41,506 nt of DNA, taken from NCBI GenBank assembly GCA_027451665.1, contig DAIDIW010000009.1, positions 1 through 41,506 on the forward strand, given 5' to 3'. This document shows positions 26,842 through 36,775 of this stretch, piece after piece. The stretch is from Candidatus Kaiserbacteria bacterium. Lineage in GTDB: Bacteria > Patescibacteriota > Minisyncoccia > Phycocordibacterales > Phycocordibacteraceae. The stretch's first letter is position 1. Each line of letters opens with the position of its first letter. The position numbers and the translations under genes are program-made. The notes below the pieces were generated by a model that saw only the letters and a list, made by a program, of their open reading frames with translations, was not told where the DNA came from and did not search any database.

Positions 26842-27126
26842 ATGGAACCAGATCTGCGTACAGAGTTCGAAGAGCTGCGCGCGCTCGTCCGTGATAACCA
26901 TCGAATGCTGCGCCGTGTCCGCCGCCATCAGATACTCGAGACTTTCGGCCACTACGCCCTCTGGGTCATCCTTATCCTCGCTTCGGCGTATGCCTATATG
27001 GTCTACCTGCGACCGCTTATGCAGAAATTCCGCACCAACCCGCAGGCGGCGGCGCAGGGCATCCTCGGGCTCCCGACTTCCGCGGATCTCCAGAATCTGA
27101 TAAACTCAAACAAACCTGCCCGTTAG
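26842..27126 (+). CDS. Hypothetical single-TM protein
   Basis: MEPDLRTEFEELRALVRDNHRMLRRVRRHQILETFGHYALWVILILASAYAYMVYLRPL. Confidence 0.7.
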   Translation: MEPDLRTEFEELRALVRDNHRMLRRVRRHQILETFGHYALWVILILASAYAYMVYLRPLMQKFRTNPQAAAQGILGLPTSADLQNLINSNKPAR

Positions 27127-27134
27127 GCAGGAAG

Positions 27135-27210
27135 GCTTGGGTAGCTCAGTTGGTAGAGCATTCGCCTGAAGAGCGAAGGGTCGGCGGTTCGAACCCGCCC
27201 CCAAGCACCA
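27135..27210 (+). tRNA. tRNA-Phe (anticodon GAA), CCA encoded
   Basis: GCTTGGG/CCCAAGC acceptor; anticodon arm TTCGC CTGAAGA GCGAA; T-arm with TTCGAAC. Confidence 0.95.
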
Positions 27211-27215
27211 CGGTC

Positions 27216-27249
27216 ACGGAAAGGCCTGGCGTATGTCAGGCCTTTCCGT
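27216..27249 (+). terminator. Hairpin ACGGAAAGGCCTG / CAGGCCTTTCCGT downstream of tRNA-Phe
   Basis: Perfect 13-bp stem. Confidence 0.6.
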
Positions 27250-27265
27250 ATACTTAAGGTTACGC

Positions 27266-28351
27266 ATGTTCCGCAAGCTCTTTGCGCTTATCCAGAAATA
27301 TGAACGACACATCGCGGTGGCGTCCATGCTCGGGGGCTTCGCAATCGATCAGATTTTTTTCGAACGCGTCGACCTCTGGCAGACGCAGGCGCTTTTCGCC
27401 GCCTACGCTTCCGTCTGTTTCCTCTCGATCCTTCTCCTCCACTGGATCGAAGAGCGCGCTGCGCGTGGGATTGCGCGTCCGCGATGGCGGGGCGTCGTCC
27501 CGATTTTCACCCAGTTTTCTCTGGGCGGTTTCTGGAGCGCTTTTTTCTATTTTTATGGCCACAGTGCTTCGATCGCGGCCTCCTGGCCGTTCTTGCTCCT
27601 CATCGTCTTCATCCTGGTCGGGAATGAGTACTTCGCGAAGTATCATGAACGCCTCGTCTTCACGAGCATACTATTCTTCTTTGCGCTTTACTCCTATGCG
27701 ATCTTCGAGGTGCCGATCATCCTCGGCCGGATAAGCAGCGGCGTATTCCTTCTGTCAGGTCTCGTCGCCGTTGCGCTGTTCGCGCTCTTTCTTCTCCTGC
27801 TGAGGCTCACCGGGCGCTCTCGTTTCCGCCGGGATGCCTGGCGCATACGCGCCGGCGCAATCATCGTGCTCGTGGTCATCAATCTCTTCTACTTCACAAA
27901 CGTTTTACCACCCCTACCGCTCTCGGCGAAAGCAGCAGGCATCTATCACGCGGTGTGGCGCGTTCCGGGCGATTACCTTGCGATCACGGAGCAGGAACCT
28001 TGGATGGTACGGTATCTCGGCTTTACGCCCACCTATCACGTGGTCGCAGGCGAATCGCTCTATGCGTATAGTGCGGTATTCGCACCAACCGCGCTTGCGA
28101 CGACCATCATCCATAGGTGGCAGTGGTACGACCCCGCAGCGAACGCTTGGGAAACCCGCGCTTCGATCAAGTATCCGATCGTGGGCGGGAGAGACGGAGG
28201 GTACCGCGGCTACTCGGCGGTCCTTATGAACAAAACAGGGAAGTGGCGCGTCGACATCATGACAACGGACGGACTGATCATCGCCCGCTTACGATTCAAC
28301 GTCGCGCGCGTGCAGCTTCCGCCCGTCGAGTCGACGATACCGCTGCGTTGA
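27266..28351 (+). CDS. DUF2914-containing multi-TM membrane protein
   Basis: Multi-TM N-terminal half; C-terminal AGESLYAYSAVFAPTALATTIIHRWQWYD...GGRDGGYRGYSAVLMNKTGKWRVDIMTTDGLIIARLRFNV. Confidence 0.8.
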   Translation: MFRKLFALIQKYERHIAVASMLGGFAIDQIFFERVDLWQTQALFAAYASVCFLSILLLHWIEERAARGIARPRWRGVVPIFTQFSLGGFWSAFFYFYGHSASIAASWPFLLLIVFILVGNEYFAKYHERLVFTSILFFFALYSYAIFEVPIILGRISSGVFLLSGLVAVALFALFLLLLRLTGRSRFRRDAWRIRAGAIIVLVVINLFYFTNVLPPLPLSAKAAGIYHAVWRVPGDYLAITEQEPWMVRYLGFTPTYHVVAGESLYAYSAVFAPTALATTIIHRWQWYDPAANAWETRASIKYPIVGGRDGGYRGYSAVLMNKTGKWRVDIMTTDGLIIARLRFNVARVQLPPVESTIPLR

Positions 28352-28407
28352 ATAGTGCTGCGCCGCGCGTGCCGCGCCCTGTCTTTAGCGAAGTATAAAA
28401 CCAGACG

Positions 28408-28908
28408 CTATCCGGCTTTCACCTTAAGCTTCGTCTGCCTCGCTTTATCGAGCTTCGGAAGTATGAGCGTGAGAAGCCCGTCCTTCGCGTTCGCGGACGC
28501 GCTTTCGACATCCACCTCCTGCGGCAGCAGGATGCTGCGCGAGAAGGAGCCCCAGAAAAGTTCACGGGTGAAATAATCCGGTCCGGCGACCTGCTCCCGC
28601 TCCATGCGAGAACCTTCAATCTCCACCATGTCGCGTCCGATTGAGATACTGATCTCATCGGGGCGCACGCCGGCGACAAAGGCGCGAATGACGATGTCGC
28701 TACCGGTCTGGTAGACGTCGACCGGCAGCTGTCCTTCATTTGCAGAAGGGAGGTCATCCTCGCGCACGGTGCGGCGCACGGGCTCGGGGCGGACGGGCGA
28801 TGGCGAGCGTTCCGGGATCGTGACCTCCTGGATCTCGTCGTCGAACGAATCGAGATGCTCTCCAGTCGAGACGGAGCCGGAAAGTCGATCGAAGAATGAG
28901 CGCTTCAT
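28408..28908 (-). CDS. Hsp20/alpha-crystallin family small heat shock protein
   Basis: LPVDVYQTGSDIVIRAFVAGVRPDEISISIGRDMVEIEG...GLLTLILPKLDKAR. Confidence 0.93.
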   Translation of the reverse strand: MKRSFFDRLSGSVSTGEHLDSFDDEIQEVTIPERSPSPVRPEPVRRTVREDDLPSANEGQLPVDVYQTGSDIVIRAFVAGVRPDEISISIGRDMVEIEGSRMEREQVAGPDYFTRELFWGSFSRSILLPQEVDVESASANAKDGLLTLILPKLDKARQTKLKVKAG

Positions 28909-28960
28909 GGGTATCGGAAAATCGGATAATGCGGATAAGGGGTGATGACAGGCATACGGA

Positions 28961-29671
28961 TCAGCACGTGTTCGGAGGAAGATTCCGATAGCGGAAATAT
29001 TTCAGCACTTCGAACGCGGCAAAGAAGATGACGGCGACGGACCAGACGAGGAAAAATGCAGAAAGCGCCGTCGTGCTGCCTTTCTGCATGATAAGGGCGT
29101 TAAAGGCGGTGTGCAATGACACGGCGAGGATAAGTCCGAGTGCCGCGAACAGAGTACGAGCCGCCGGCCTGAAGGATACGGAAAAGGCGAGCGTGAAGCC
29201 AATTGCTGAAGATGCGACGACATGGAGGAGCGTAGAACCGAGGAACCGCAGATCGCCGGTGAAGAGCCCAAGTGCGAGACGTCCGCTCTCGAAAGGAACG
29301 AGCAGGAACAGCATGTTTTCGGCAGCCGCGAAGCCGAGCGCTACGGTGAGCATATAGACCACGTAATCGGGAGCTTCATCCACGGCTCCGCGCCAGAAGA
29401 TGAAGATCGCGGCCATCGCGTACTTCGTCACTTCCTCGATGAGCGCCCATGCGGTGAGCACATGGAGCTGCCCCGCGGCGCCGAGCTGCGCTGCCGCAAA
29501 TTGCTCGAGCGGCAGCACGACGGGTACGCCTGCCATTCCGGCGATGAACGCAAGCGCAATCATAGAACGCGGTTCAGGGCAGCGGGCGTCCTCCTTGAGG
29601 AGGAAATAGAGCCAGACAAAGGACGGCAATAGGCCTCCGAAGAATGCGTAGCCGAGCGAGGTAACCGTCAC
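28961..29671 (-). CDS. PrsW family intramembrane protease-like protein
   Basis: EEVTKYAMAAIFIFWRGAVDEAPDYVVYMLTVALGFAAAENMLFLL; multi-TM. Confidence 0.85.
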   Translation of the reverse strand: MTVTSLGYAFFGGLLPSFVWLYFLLKEDARCPEPRSMIALAFIAGMAGVPVVLPLEQFAAAQLGAAGQLHVLTAWALIEEVTKYAMAAIFIFWRGAVDEAPDYVVYMLTVALGFAAAENMLFLLVPFESGRLALGLFTGDLRFLGSTLLHVVASSAIGFTLAFSVSFRPAARTLFAALGLILAVSLHTAFNALIMQKGSTTALSAFFLVWSVAVIFFAAFEVLKYFRYRNLPPNTC

Positions 29672-29740
29672 GTCCCTATTCTACCGCATGGGAGAGAAGC
29701 AAATAGACATCCTCAATACCGACGGTCTGGTTCTTATGCA

Positions 29741-31894
29741 TTAACGACGAGGCCACGGGGCGATCATGAGGAATTCGGTCTCCTTTGCGGGTAACGACTG
29801 CCAGATCTCCTCCGTGAGGAACGGCATGAACGGATGGAGTGCCTTCAAGAGCTTCGTAAGAAGGTCGAGCAGGAGCGACTGGCGCGATGACTTGATTGCG
29901 ACATCCTCGCCGGAAAGGATGGGCTTGGATGCCTCGAGAATCTTATCCGCGAGCTCATGCCATGCATAGTGATAGAGCTTTTCCGCGGCCAGGTAGACGC
30001 GGTACTCGTCAATATCCTTGGTCACGTCCGCGAGCAGTACATCGAATGCCGTTGCGAGCGCTTGGTCCTCCGCAGTCTTCGCGTTTGTCGCGTGAGCATC
30101 TCCGGCATTTTCGAGAATAAAGCGCGCAATGTTCCAGAGCTTGTTCGCGAACAGCTTGTACGCCTTCACCTTGTCCTCGCTAATGCGCATGTCGGTGCCT
30201 GGGGTGTTGCCGACAACGAGCGCCATGCGCGCGGCGTCCGCACCGAATTTTGCCGCGATATCGAGCGGATCAAGGTTATTGCCGAGCGATTTGCTCATCT
30301 TGCGGCCCTGCGCGTCGCGCACGAGTCCGTGCAGATAGACGTGCGTGAACGGCACCGTATCGAGCGCGAACTCGGTCAGGAGAATCATACGTGCGACCCA
30401 GAAGAAAAGGATGTCATACCCGGTCTCGAGGAGCGCCGTCGGGTGGTAGGTCTTGAAATCAGGCGTCTCGTCAGGCCAGCCGAGCGTTGAGAAGGTCCAG
30501 ATGCCCGAAGAGAACCATGTATCGAGCGTATCTTCGTCCTGAACCCAGTCAGGTTCGTTCGGCTCGACGCCGACGATGATCTCCTCGCCCTTGTACCAGA
30601 CGGGGATGCGGTGGCCGTACCAGATCTGGCGGCTGATGCACCAATCTCGCAAGTTCTCGATCCAGTGGAAGTAGGTCTTCTCGAAATGGGTGGGCGTGAT
30701 CTTGATGCGACCGCTTTCGACCGCGTCGTGCATGAGCGCCTTGAGCGACCTGCCGCGACCAGGCACTTCCTTCGTAACGTTGATCCACCACTGAAGCTTC
30801 GGGAGCGGTTCGATAATCCCGCCAGTGCGCTCGGCCGTTGCGATGTTTTGAGAGACATCCTCTTCCTTCTCGAGAAGCCCTTCATTCTTGAGCCAGGCAA
30901 CGATGGTTTCGCGCGCGTCGGCAGTCTTGAGTCCGCTCAAGCGGCCGGGGACCGCCATCTTCGCGTATTCATTTATGACGATCACTTCGTGCGAGAGTGC
31001 GTGCCGATCGGCGATGTCCCAGTCGATCTGGCTGTGCGCCGGAGTGACGCCGAGCGCACCGGTACCGAAGGCCGGGTCGACAGACTCGTCCGCAATAATC
31101 CGCACGTGGATAGGGACGTCGAAGAACACCGCATCGTATTCCATGCCTACGTATTCCCTGTAGCGTGCATCTCCTGGGTGTACCGCGACGGCGACATCAC
31201 CCACCTTGGTCTCCGGGCGCGTGGTAGAGATGGCGATCGGGAAATCCTTCGCATACTTGAAGGTGTAGAGCTTCGCGGTCCGCTCCTCATAAACGATCTC
31301 GTCGTCGGAGATAGTCGTCTGGCCTTTCGGGTCCCAGTTCACGATCCGGTAACCGCGATAAATAAGGCCCGCGTTATACATGCGTCTGAAGATCTCCTTC
31401 ACGGCGCGCGAGCGCGCCTCATCGAGCGTGAATGCCTCGCGCGACCAATCGAGCGATGCTCCCATCGTCTTTACCTGGCTCACGATGGTGTCATGGCTGG
31501 CTTGCGCGAACGTCCCGATGCGCGCGAGCATTGCTTCGCGACCGAGGTCATGTCGGCTTTTGCCCTCCTCCTTCTTTATCTGTTTCTCGACGACCGACTG
31601 CGTCGCGATAGCGGCGTGGTCAGTACCCGGCAGCCACAGCGTCTTCTTTCCCAGCATCCGGTTGTATCGCACGAAGATGTCTTCGAGGGCGAGCATAAGC
31701 GCATGGCCCATATGGAGACGTCCCGTCACATTCGGTGGTGGCAATACGATCGAGAACGGTTCCGCGTCAGGGGCGGTCACTTCCTTCTCGACGCATACGT
31801 CCGGATTGAAATACCCGCTCTTCTCCCACGCGTCATAGATGCGCGATTCGGTCTCCGCGGGGTTATAGGGCTTCAGAAATTTCTCTGGAATCAC
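29741..31894 (-). CDS. valS: Valine--tRNA ligase
   Basis: PPPNVTGRLHMGHALM (HIGH), GRKMSKSLGNNLDP (KMSKS), 717 aa. Confidence 0.97.
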   Translation of the reverse strand: MIPEKFLKPYNPAETESRIYDAWEKSGYFNPDVCVEKEVTAPDAEPFSIVLPPPNVTGRLHMGHALMLALEDIFVRYNRMLGKKTLWLPGTDHAAIATQSVVEKQIKKEEGKSRHDLGREAMLARIGTFAQASHDTIVSQVKTMGASLDWSREAFTLDEARSRAVKEIFRRMYNAGLIYRGYRIVNWDPKGQTTISDDEIVYEERTAKLYTFKYAKDFPIAISTTRPETKVGDVAVAVHPGDARYREYVGMEYDAVFFDVPIHVRIIADESVDPAFGTGALGVTPAHSQIDWDIADRHALSHEVIVINEYAKMAVPGRLSGLKTADARETIVAWLKNEGLLEKEEDVSQNIATAERTGGIIEPLPKLQWWINVTKEVPGRGRSLKALMHDAVESGRIKITPTHFEKTYFHWIENLRDWCISRQIWYGHRIPVWYKGEEIIVGVEPNEPDWVQDEDTLDTWFSSGIWTFSTLGWPDETPDFKTYHPTALLETGYDILFFWVARMILLTEFALDTVPFTHVYLHGLVRDAQGRKMSKSLGNNLDPLDIAAKFGADAARMALVVGNTPGTDMRISEDKVKAYKLFANKLWNIARFILENAGDAHATNAKTAEDQALATAFDVLLADVTKDIDEYRVYLAAEKLYHYAWHELADKILEASKPILSGEDVAIKSSRQSLLLDLLTKLLKALHPFMPFLTEEIWQSLPAKETEFLMIAPWPRR

Positions 31895-31920
31895 CTCAAA
31901 AATATAGCAAAAATATGGTC

Positions 31921-33117
31921 TTATGCGAGGCTTTGGGTGCCGTGTGCGATAAGCGCATCCGGGTCTGCAAAATCGCTCATGCGTGCGCGATAGAAGCCCG
32001 CAAGCGCGATCATAATGGCATTGTCGGTCGTAAGACGTGCCGGCGGTATGCGAAGTGCGACGCCGGGGTGTGCCTTCGCGATCTTGTCCTTGAAGACGCG
32101 GCGTATGTGAGTGTTTGCGGAGACGCCGCCGCCGATGACGAGCGTCTTCGCACCGGTTTCCTCAAGCGCTCGCGCGGTCTTCTTCCAGAGCACTTCGGCT
32201 ACCGCGTTTTCGAACTCGTAGGCCATCTGTACGCGCTCGTCCGGCGAGAGGCCGGTGCGTTTCTTAAGCGCATAGAGCACGGCAGTCTTCAAACCCGAGA
32301 AAGAGAAGTCGCAGGTGTTGTCATGGAGAAGGGGGCGGGGGAGCGAGAACGGCGTTTCCAGATTTCCGCCTGTGGGGTCCGGATCCGTCTTTCGCAGGAA
32401 TTCCGAAAGCTTCGAGATCTCCGGACCACCCGGATACGGAAGGTCGAGCATGCGCGCAACCTTGTCGTACGCCTCACCAACCGCATCATCCTTCGTCTGT
32501 CCGATAAGCGTATACGAACGCCATTCGCTCATCGCGACGAGTTCCGTATGCCCGCCCGAGATGAGGAGGGCGAGCAAGGGGAACGCCACGTGCTCGATGG
32601 ACAAGCCTTCGACGTCCTCCTCGGCAAGCGCCGCGAGGATGTGGCCTTCCATATGATTGACGGCGATGACGGGCTTCTTCCACACGAGCGCGAGTGCCTT
32701 CGCGAAATTGATGCCCACCCAGAGCGCCGGCTCGAGCCCGGGCCCGGCGGTCACCGCAATCGCGTCTATTTCCGGCGTCTCAGTCTCCCCTATGAACTCG
32801 AGAAATGCTTCGTCGAGGCCCGGTTCGCGCTCAAGGAGCTTCGCGACCGCGTCATACATTTGCTCGGGAAGCGCCTGCGTATCCTCCGTCAGGAGTTCAG
32901 CTTCCTCGAGTGCCGCAGAAAGAAGCGGCACGAGATTCTTCGCGTGTTCGCGCTTTGCGAGCATGGGGAAGACGCCGCCATATTCCTTATGGATCTCAAT
33001 CTGCGAGAGGAGCGCGTTGCCGAGCACGGTGAAGCGCGCCGAGAGCTCATCGCCCTCGGCGTTTATGATCGCGACCGCCGTCTCATCGCAGGAAGTCTCG
33101 ATGGCGAGTATTCGCAT
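31921..33117 (-). CDS. tsaD: tRNA N6-adenosine threonylcarbamoyltransferase TsaD
   Basis: MRILAIETSCDETAVAI; VNHMEGHILAA; LVIGGGVSANTHIRR. Confidence 0.96.
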   Translation of the reverse strand: MRILAIETSCDETAVAIINAEGDELSARFTVLGNALLSQIEIHKEYGGVFPMLAKREHAKNLVPLLSAALEEAELLTEDTQALPEQMYDAVAKLLEREPGLDEAFLEFIGETETPEIDAIAVTAGPGLEPALWVGINFAKALALVWKKPVIAVNHMEGHILAALAEEDVEGLSIEHVAFPLLALLISGGHTELVAMSEWRSYTLIGQTKDDAVGEAYDKVARMLDLPYPGGPEISKLSEFLRKTDPDPTGGNLETPFSLPRPLLHDNTCDFSFSGLKTAVLYALKKRTGLSPDERVQMAYEFENAVAEVLWKKTARALEETGAKTLVIGGGVSANTHIRRVFKDKIAKAHPGVALRIPPARLTTDNAIMIALAGFYRARMSDFADPDALIAHGTQSLA

Positions 33118-33137
33118 ATGCGGGGTATTATACCTGT

Positions 33138-33698
33138 ATGCGCCGAAATGACCTCCTTTGCTGGATGGACCTCGAAATGACCTCGCTGCAGGACGCTACG
33201 AAGGACCGAATCATCGAGATTGCAGTCCTCTTGACCGACAAGAATCTGCGCGTGGTTGCAGAAGGGCCGAATCTCGTCATCCACGCCGACCAAAGTCTCT
33301 TCGAGGACATACCAGAGTCGGCGCGAGCGCTGCATAAGAGGAGCGGCCTCATGGAGGAAGCCGAGCGGAGCACGCTTTCCATGCGTGACGCCGAGGCACA
33401 GGTACTCGCCTTCTTGCAGGAGCATGTCCAACCGCAGACCGCGCCTTTGTGCGGTAATTCGATACACATGGACCGCCACTTCCTGCGTCTTCAGATGCGC
33501 GAACTCGACGAGTATTTTTTCTATAGGTGCATTGATGTTTCCACGATTAAAGAGCTCTCGCGCCGTTGGGCGCCTAAGATTTATGAGGAAGCACGCGCTC
33601 GCAAAGGTGAGAGCGCACATCGGGCGATGGACGATATTAAAGCTTCACTCAGCGAGCTCGCATTTTATCAAGGCGCATTCTTCTCGCACCCGACCTAG
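33138..33698 (+). CDS. orn: Oligoribonuclease
   Basis: LLCWMDLEMTSLQDATKDRIIEIAVLLTD; CGNSIHMDRHFL; HRAMDDIKASLSEL (DEDDh). Confidence 0.95.
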   Translation: MRRNDLLCWMDLEMTSLQDATKDRIIEIAVLLTDKNLRVVAEGPNLVIHADQSLFEDIPESARALHKRSGLMEEAERSTLSMRDAEAQVLAFLQEHVQPQTAPLCGNSIHMDRHFLRLQMRELDEYFFYRCIDVSTIKELSRRWAPKIYEEARARKGESAHRAMDDIKASLSELAFYQGAFFSHPT

Positions 33699-34546
33699 TC
33701 CTGCTCGAGCTCTTCCCACGGCAGCTTGTGGTCGTTCGGAATGAAGAATCCAGCGCTTCCCGCATGGCCGCCGCCGCCATACTTCGCGGCAAGCGCCGAG
33801 ACATCTACCGAGCCATCGCTCCGTATCGATACGCCGAAGCCGTCGGGGTGCGCGGAGACGACGAGCGCGATCGGCGGCAGCTTTGCGTAGAGCAAATTGC
33901 CGATGCGCGAGCGCATCGTGATCGAGGGGAGGGAATTGGCGAAATAACACTCATGCCCCTCAAAGCGCACTTTCTTTGCTGCCTCGACCGCAATTGCACA
34001 AAGCTTCTCATAGAACTCATCATACGTGCGCGCTTTAGCAAGGAAAGCGGCTCGCGATTCGGTAGCATCAAACGCGTGCACCATCCCGTCCCAGACGTCG
34101 AAATCGTACGGCTGCACGATGAGATAGGTCGCGATATAGCGCGTCTCCGGAAGCGCCATGCGAAAAATGTCGAAGTCCTCGATGTACGACAAGAGTTTCG
34201 GAACCGGTTCATCAGGATGGAAATACGTCCACGCGAGCGTGGCGCCGGAGCGCTCGGTGTCGAAGACATGCTCGGGCGCGGATTCGGTGATGGCGCGCGC
34301 GCTCAGGTGATGGTCGATCGCGACCACACGTTTCGCGCGCGCGATAAGCTCCCGCATGGCTTCGGGAGTCTCGTCGTATGAGAAGTCGAGGATGTATACC
34401 TCTTTTCCATCGATACTCTCCGGCAGCGGGTCGCCGTACCCGGCTTCGACATAGTCCGCGGTATCGCCGAACTTCTTCCAGGCGGCATATGCGGCACCGA
34501 ACCCGTCGGGGCAGCGCTTGTGATAGATGACGACGATACCCTTCAT
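33695..34546 (-). CDS. DHH-family phosphoesterase
   Basis: YHKRCPDGFGAAYAAW, VYILDFSYDE, VVAIDHHLSAR, YGGGGHAGSAGF. Confidence 0.93.
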   Translation of the reverse strand: MKGIVVIYHKRCPDGFGAAYAAWKKFGDTADYVEAGYGDPLPESIDGKEVYILDFSYDETPEAMRELIARAKRVVAIDHHLSARAITESAPEHVFDTERSGATLAWTYFHPDEPVPKLLSYIEDFDIFRMALPETRYIATYLIVQPYDFDVWDGMVHAFDATESRAAFLAKARTYDEFYEKLCAIAVEAAKKVRFEGHECYFANSLPSITMRSRIGNLLYAKLPPIALVVSAHPDGFGVSIRSDGSVDVSALAAKYGGGGHAGSAGFFIPNDHKLPWEELEQD

Positions 34547-34555
34547 ATGCTGATA

Positions 34556-35449
34556 CTAATGCACGAAGCGGACGTAGATACCGGCGGGGATGACGCGTAC
34601 GCTGCGTTCCTCTGACGCAGTCGCGCGGAGGCCGCCGGACTCTTCTATGTGAAGCTCGCCGCATTCGCCGGCAACGTCGCCAAACGCGCTCTCGACGGCT
34701 TGCGCGAGAGAACACGGCGCATAGCCGGCCGCATAGCCACTCACGAGGAAGAAAGAACCCGGGACGTCAGAGAGCAGGTCCCTCAGCGCGGAAAGCAAAG
34801 CGGGGAGGTCTTCCTCGATCTTCCAGACTTCGCCCTTCGCCCCGCGCCCGAACGCGGGCGGATCGAGGATGATGCCTTCATACCGATTGCCGCGACGCAT
34901 CTCCCGCTTCGCGAATGTGAGCACGTCGTCAAGCAGCCAGCGGATGGCGTCATGCGGAAGTCCTGAACGCTGTGCATTTTCGTTCGCCCAGTCGAGCGCT
35001 TGCTTAGAGGCATCGACGTGCGTCACCTTCGCGCCCGCTAGGGCCGCGACGATCGAAGCGGCACCGGTATAGCCGAAGAGATTCAGCACTTTCGGCGCGT
35101 CAAGCTGCCTGATACGTTCACGCGACCAGTCCCAGTTCGGCGCTTGCTCGGGAAAGATTCCGGTGTGTTTGAAATTTGTAAGCCGCGCGCCAAGCCGGAG
35201 GTCTTCCCATGGGACCTCCCAGTCTTCCGGCAACGCCCGGCGCACGTCCCATGAGCCCTTCGTCTCGCCGCCGAACGCGAATCGCGCGTGTGCCTCCTCC
35301 CAACGTTCAGGAGCGCGCTTCGCCCACAGGGCTTGCGTCTCGGGACGGGCCGTCACGATGGCCCCAAAGCGTTCGAGCTTCATATTCTCGCCCGAGTCGA
35401 TGAGTTCGTAGCCTTCCCAGGGCTTGGTCAGGAGGTGATGGTCGTATCT
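34556..35449 (-). CDS. Class I SAM-dependent rRNA methyltransferase (RlmI/RlmK-like)
   Basis: LNLFGYTGAASIVAALAGAKVTHVDASKQALDWANENAQRSGL; GIILDPPAFGRG. Confidence 0.92.
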   Translation of the reverse strand, partial: RYDHHLLTKPWEGYELIDSGENMKLERFGAIVTARPETQALWAKRAPERWEEAHARFAFGGETKGSWDVRRALPEDWEVPWEDLRLGARLTNFKHTGIFPEQAPNWDWSRERIRQLDAPKVLNLFGYTGAASIVAALAGAKVTHVDASKQALDWANENAQRSGLPHDAIRWLLDDVLTFAKREMRRGNRYEGIILDPPAFGRGAKGEVWKIEEDLPALLSALRDLLSDVPGSFFLVSGYAAGYAPCSLAQAVESAFGDVAGECGELHIEESGGLRATASEERSVRVIPAGIYVRFVH

Positions 35450-36228
35450 CATACGAGAAATTCGGGATGCTTGCGAGACCAATCGTAGAAGACGACTGCG
35501 GCCGATACGGCAGCGTTCAGCGATTCAGTACGCGAATGCATCGGTATCGCGAGCTTGACGTCGCAGTGTTCGAGCGTCTTCTCCCTGATGCCGGCCCCCT
35601 CGTTCCCGACTATGAACGCCGCTGGCGCGTCATACGTATCGACGCCGAGCGTGGTGGAGCCGTCCATCGAAAGTCCGTAGGTCCAGAAACCGTGCTTTTT
35701 CAGCACTTCGAGCGCTTGATTCACATTGCCGATCGCGACGAGCGGGATGCAAAATGCCATCCCGGCAGACGTCTTTACGACCGTACCCGTGACAGGCGCT
35801 TGATTGTGCTCGGGTATGAGCACGCCCGAGAGGCCGAAGGCTGCCGCGCTGCGTATGATCGCGCCCACATTATGCGGATCCTGAACTTCTCCAAGAATCG
35901 CGACGGCGGGATTCGTCGTGAGGTCGATGCGTGCGAGGAAATCGTCGAGCGAGATAAGGAGTTTCTCGGGCGCCATGATGGCGATGACACCCTGATGGAT
36001 CGCATCTCGACCGACGAGCTCCTTGCCCTCATCGCCTTTCAGCTCCTGGACAGGGATGCGATAGTCCTCGAGCTTGGCGCGCAGCTTCTCGTTCTGCAGG
36101 CCTTTCGCGAGGAACACCTTGCGTATCGTCTGCGGTGCGCCCTCAAGCGCCTCCATAAGCGCATGGAGTCCGTAGATATAGATTTTCTCACGTTTCGGCG
36201 ACCGCCTTTTCTGGTTCCGGTCTTTCAT
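35449..36228 (-). CDS. rlmB: 23S rRNA (guanosine-2'-O-)-methyltransferase, SpoU/TrmH family
   Basis: YIYGLHALMEALEG...LGEVQDPHNVGAIIRSAAAFGLSGVLIPE...FIVGNEGAGIREKTLEHCDVKLAIPMHSRTESLNAAVSAAV; start set at MKDRNQK. Confidence 0.93.
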   Translation of the reverse strand: MKDRNQKRRSPKREKIYIYGLHALMEALEGAPQTIRKVFLAKGLQNEKLRAKLEDYRIPVQELKGDEGKELVGRDAIHQGVIAIMAPEKLLISLDDFLARIDLTTNPAVAILGEVQDPHNVGAIIRSAAAFGLSGVLIPEHNQAPVTGTVVKTSAGMAFCIPLVAIGNVNQALEVLKKHGFWTYGLSMDGSTTLGVDTYDAPAAFIVGNEGAGIREKTLEHCDVKLAIPMHSRTESLNAAVSAAVVFYDWSRKHPEFLV

Positions 36229-36229
36229 C

Positions 36230-36350
36230 TGGTGGCTTTGTATCAGTCTGCTCGAACGCATTTTAGCAGAAACGGGGCGCTCTAGGGTAGTCATGCAGGT
36301 AGTCATTCGGGGTATGGTGGAATGACTACCCCCCCTCGCGCCTCTCTCGC
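36230..36350. repeat. Inverted repeat A, copy 1 (rlmB upstream region)
   Basis: 121 bp, reverse complement at 36776-36898; the only visible difference is a homopolymer (C7 vs G9). Confidence 0.92.
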
Positions 36351-36546
36351 GGGATAGACATGTTATTTAGGCCTATGGCCAATGACTTTAGTTTATCCCA
36401 ACAAACCCCAACTTGAAACTTGCGGTTTTTGTCGCGGGGGCGTTAGTCGTAGGGGGTCGGCGGCCTCACTTCTTGCGAACTTTTTGAGATAGGTTCTCGC
36501 CATACAAGGTACTCCAATTGTACCAATTCCCGACCCCCGGAAACGA

Positions 36547-36652
36547 GGCCTTCCTCCTTCCCGTCCTATCCTTTTTCGCAGTTCTACCCCCCACCGACGA
36601 GCAAAAGAAACAGAAGGACGGAAGGAGAAGGCCGAGGCACGAACTCGGCCTT
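36547..36652. other. Overlapping, mutually exclusive inverted repeats in the loop between the two A copies
   Basis: GGCCTTCCTCCTTCCCGTCCT (36547-36567) vs AGGACGGAAGGAGAAGGCC (36615-36633); AAGGCCGAG (36628-36636) vs CTCGGCCTT (36644-36652). Confidence 0.5.
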
Positions 36653-36775
36653 GGGGCGGGCGGACGTGGTACTCCACGGCCGCCATTCACGGAGGAACGC
36701 CACGGGGGCGTTCCGGAGGGAAGTCGGGGTTGCGTTTTGAGAGGAGGCGGCGCTGAAAACGCGAGCGTTGGTGCG

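Noticed and set aside
30611-31993. 460-aa plus-strand ORF opposite valS (and similar long ORF 31915-33180 opposite tsaD)
   Set aside because: Shadow ORFs antisense to unambiguous housekeeping genes; Arg/His/Asp-rich frame artefacts.
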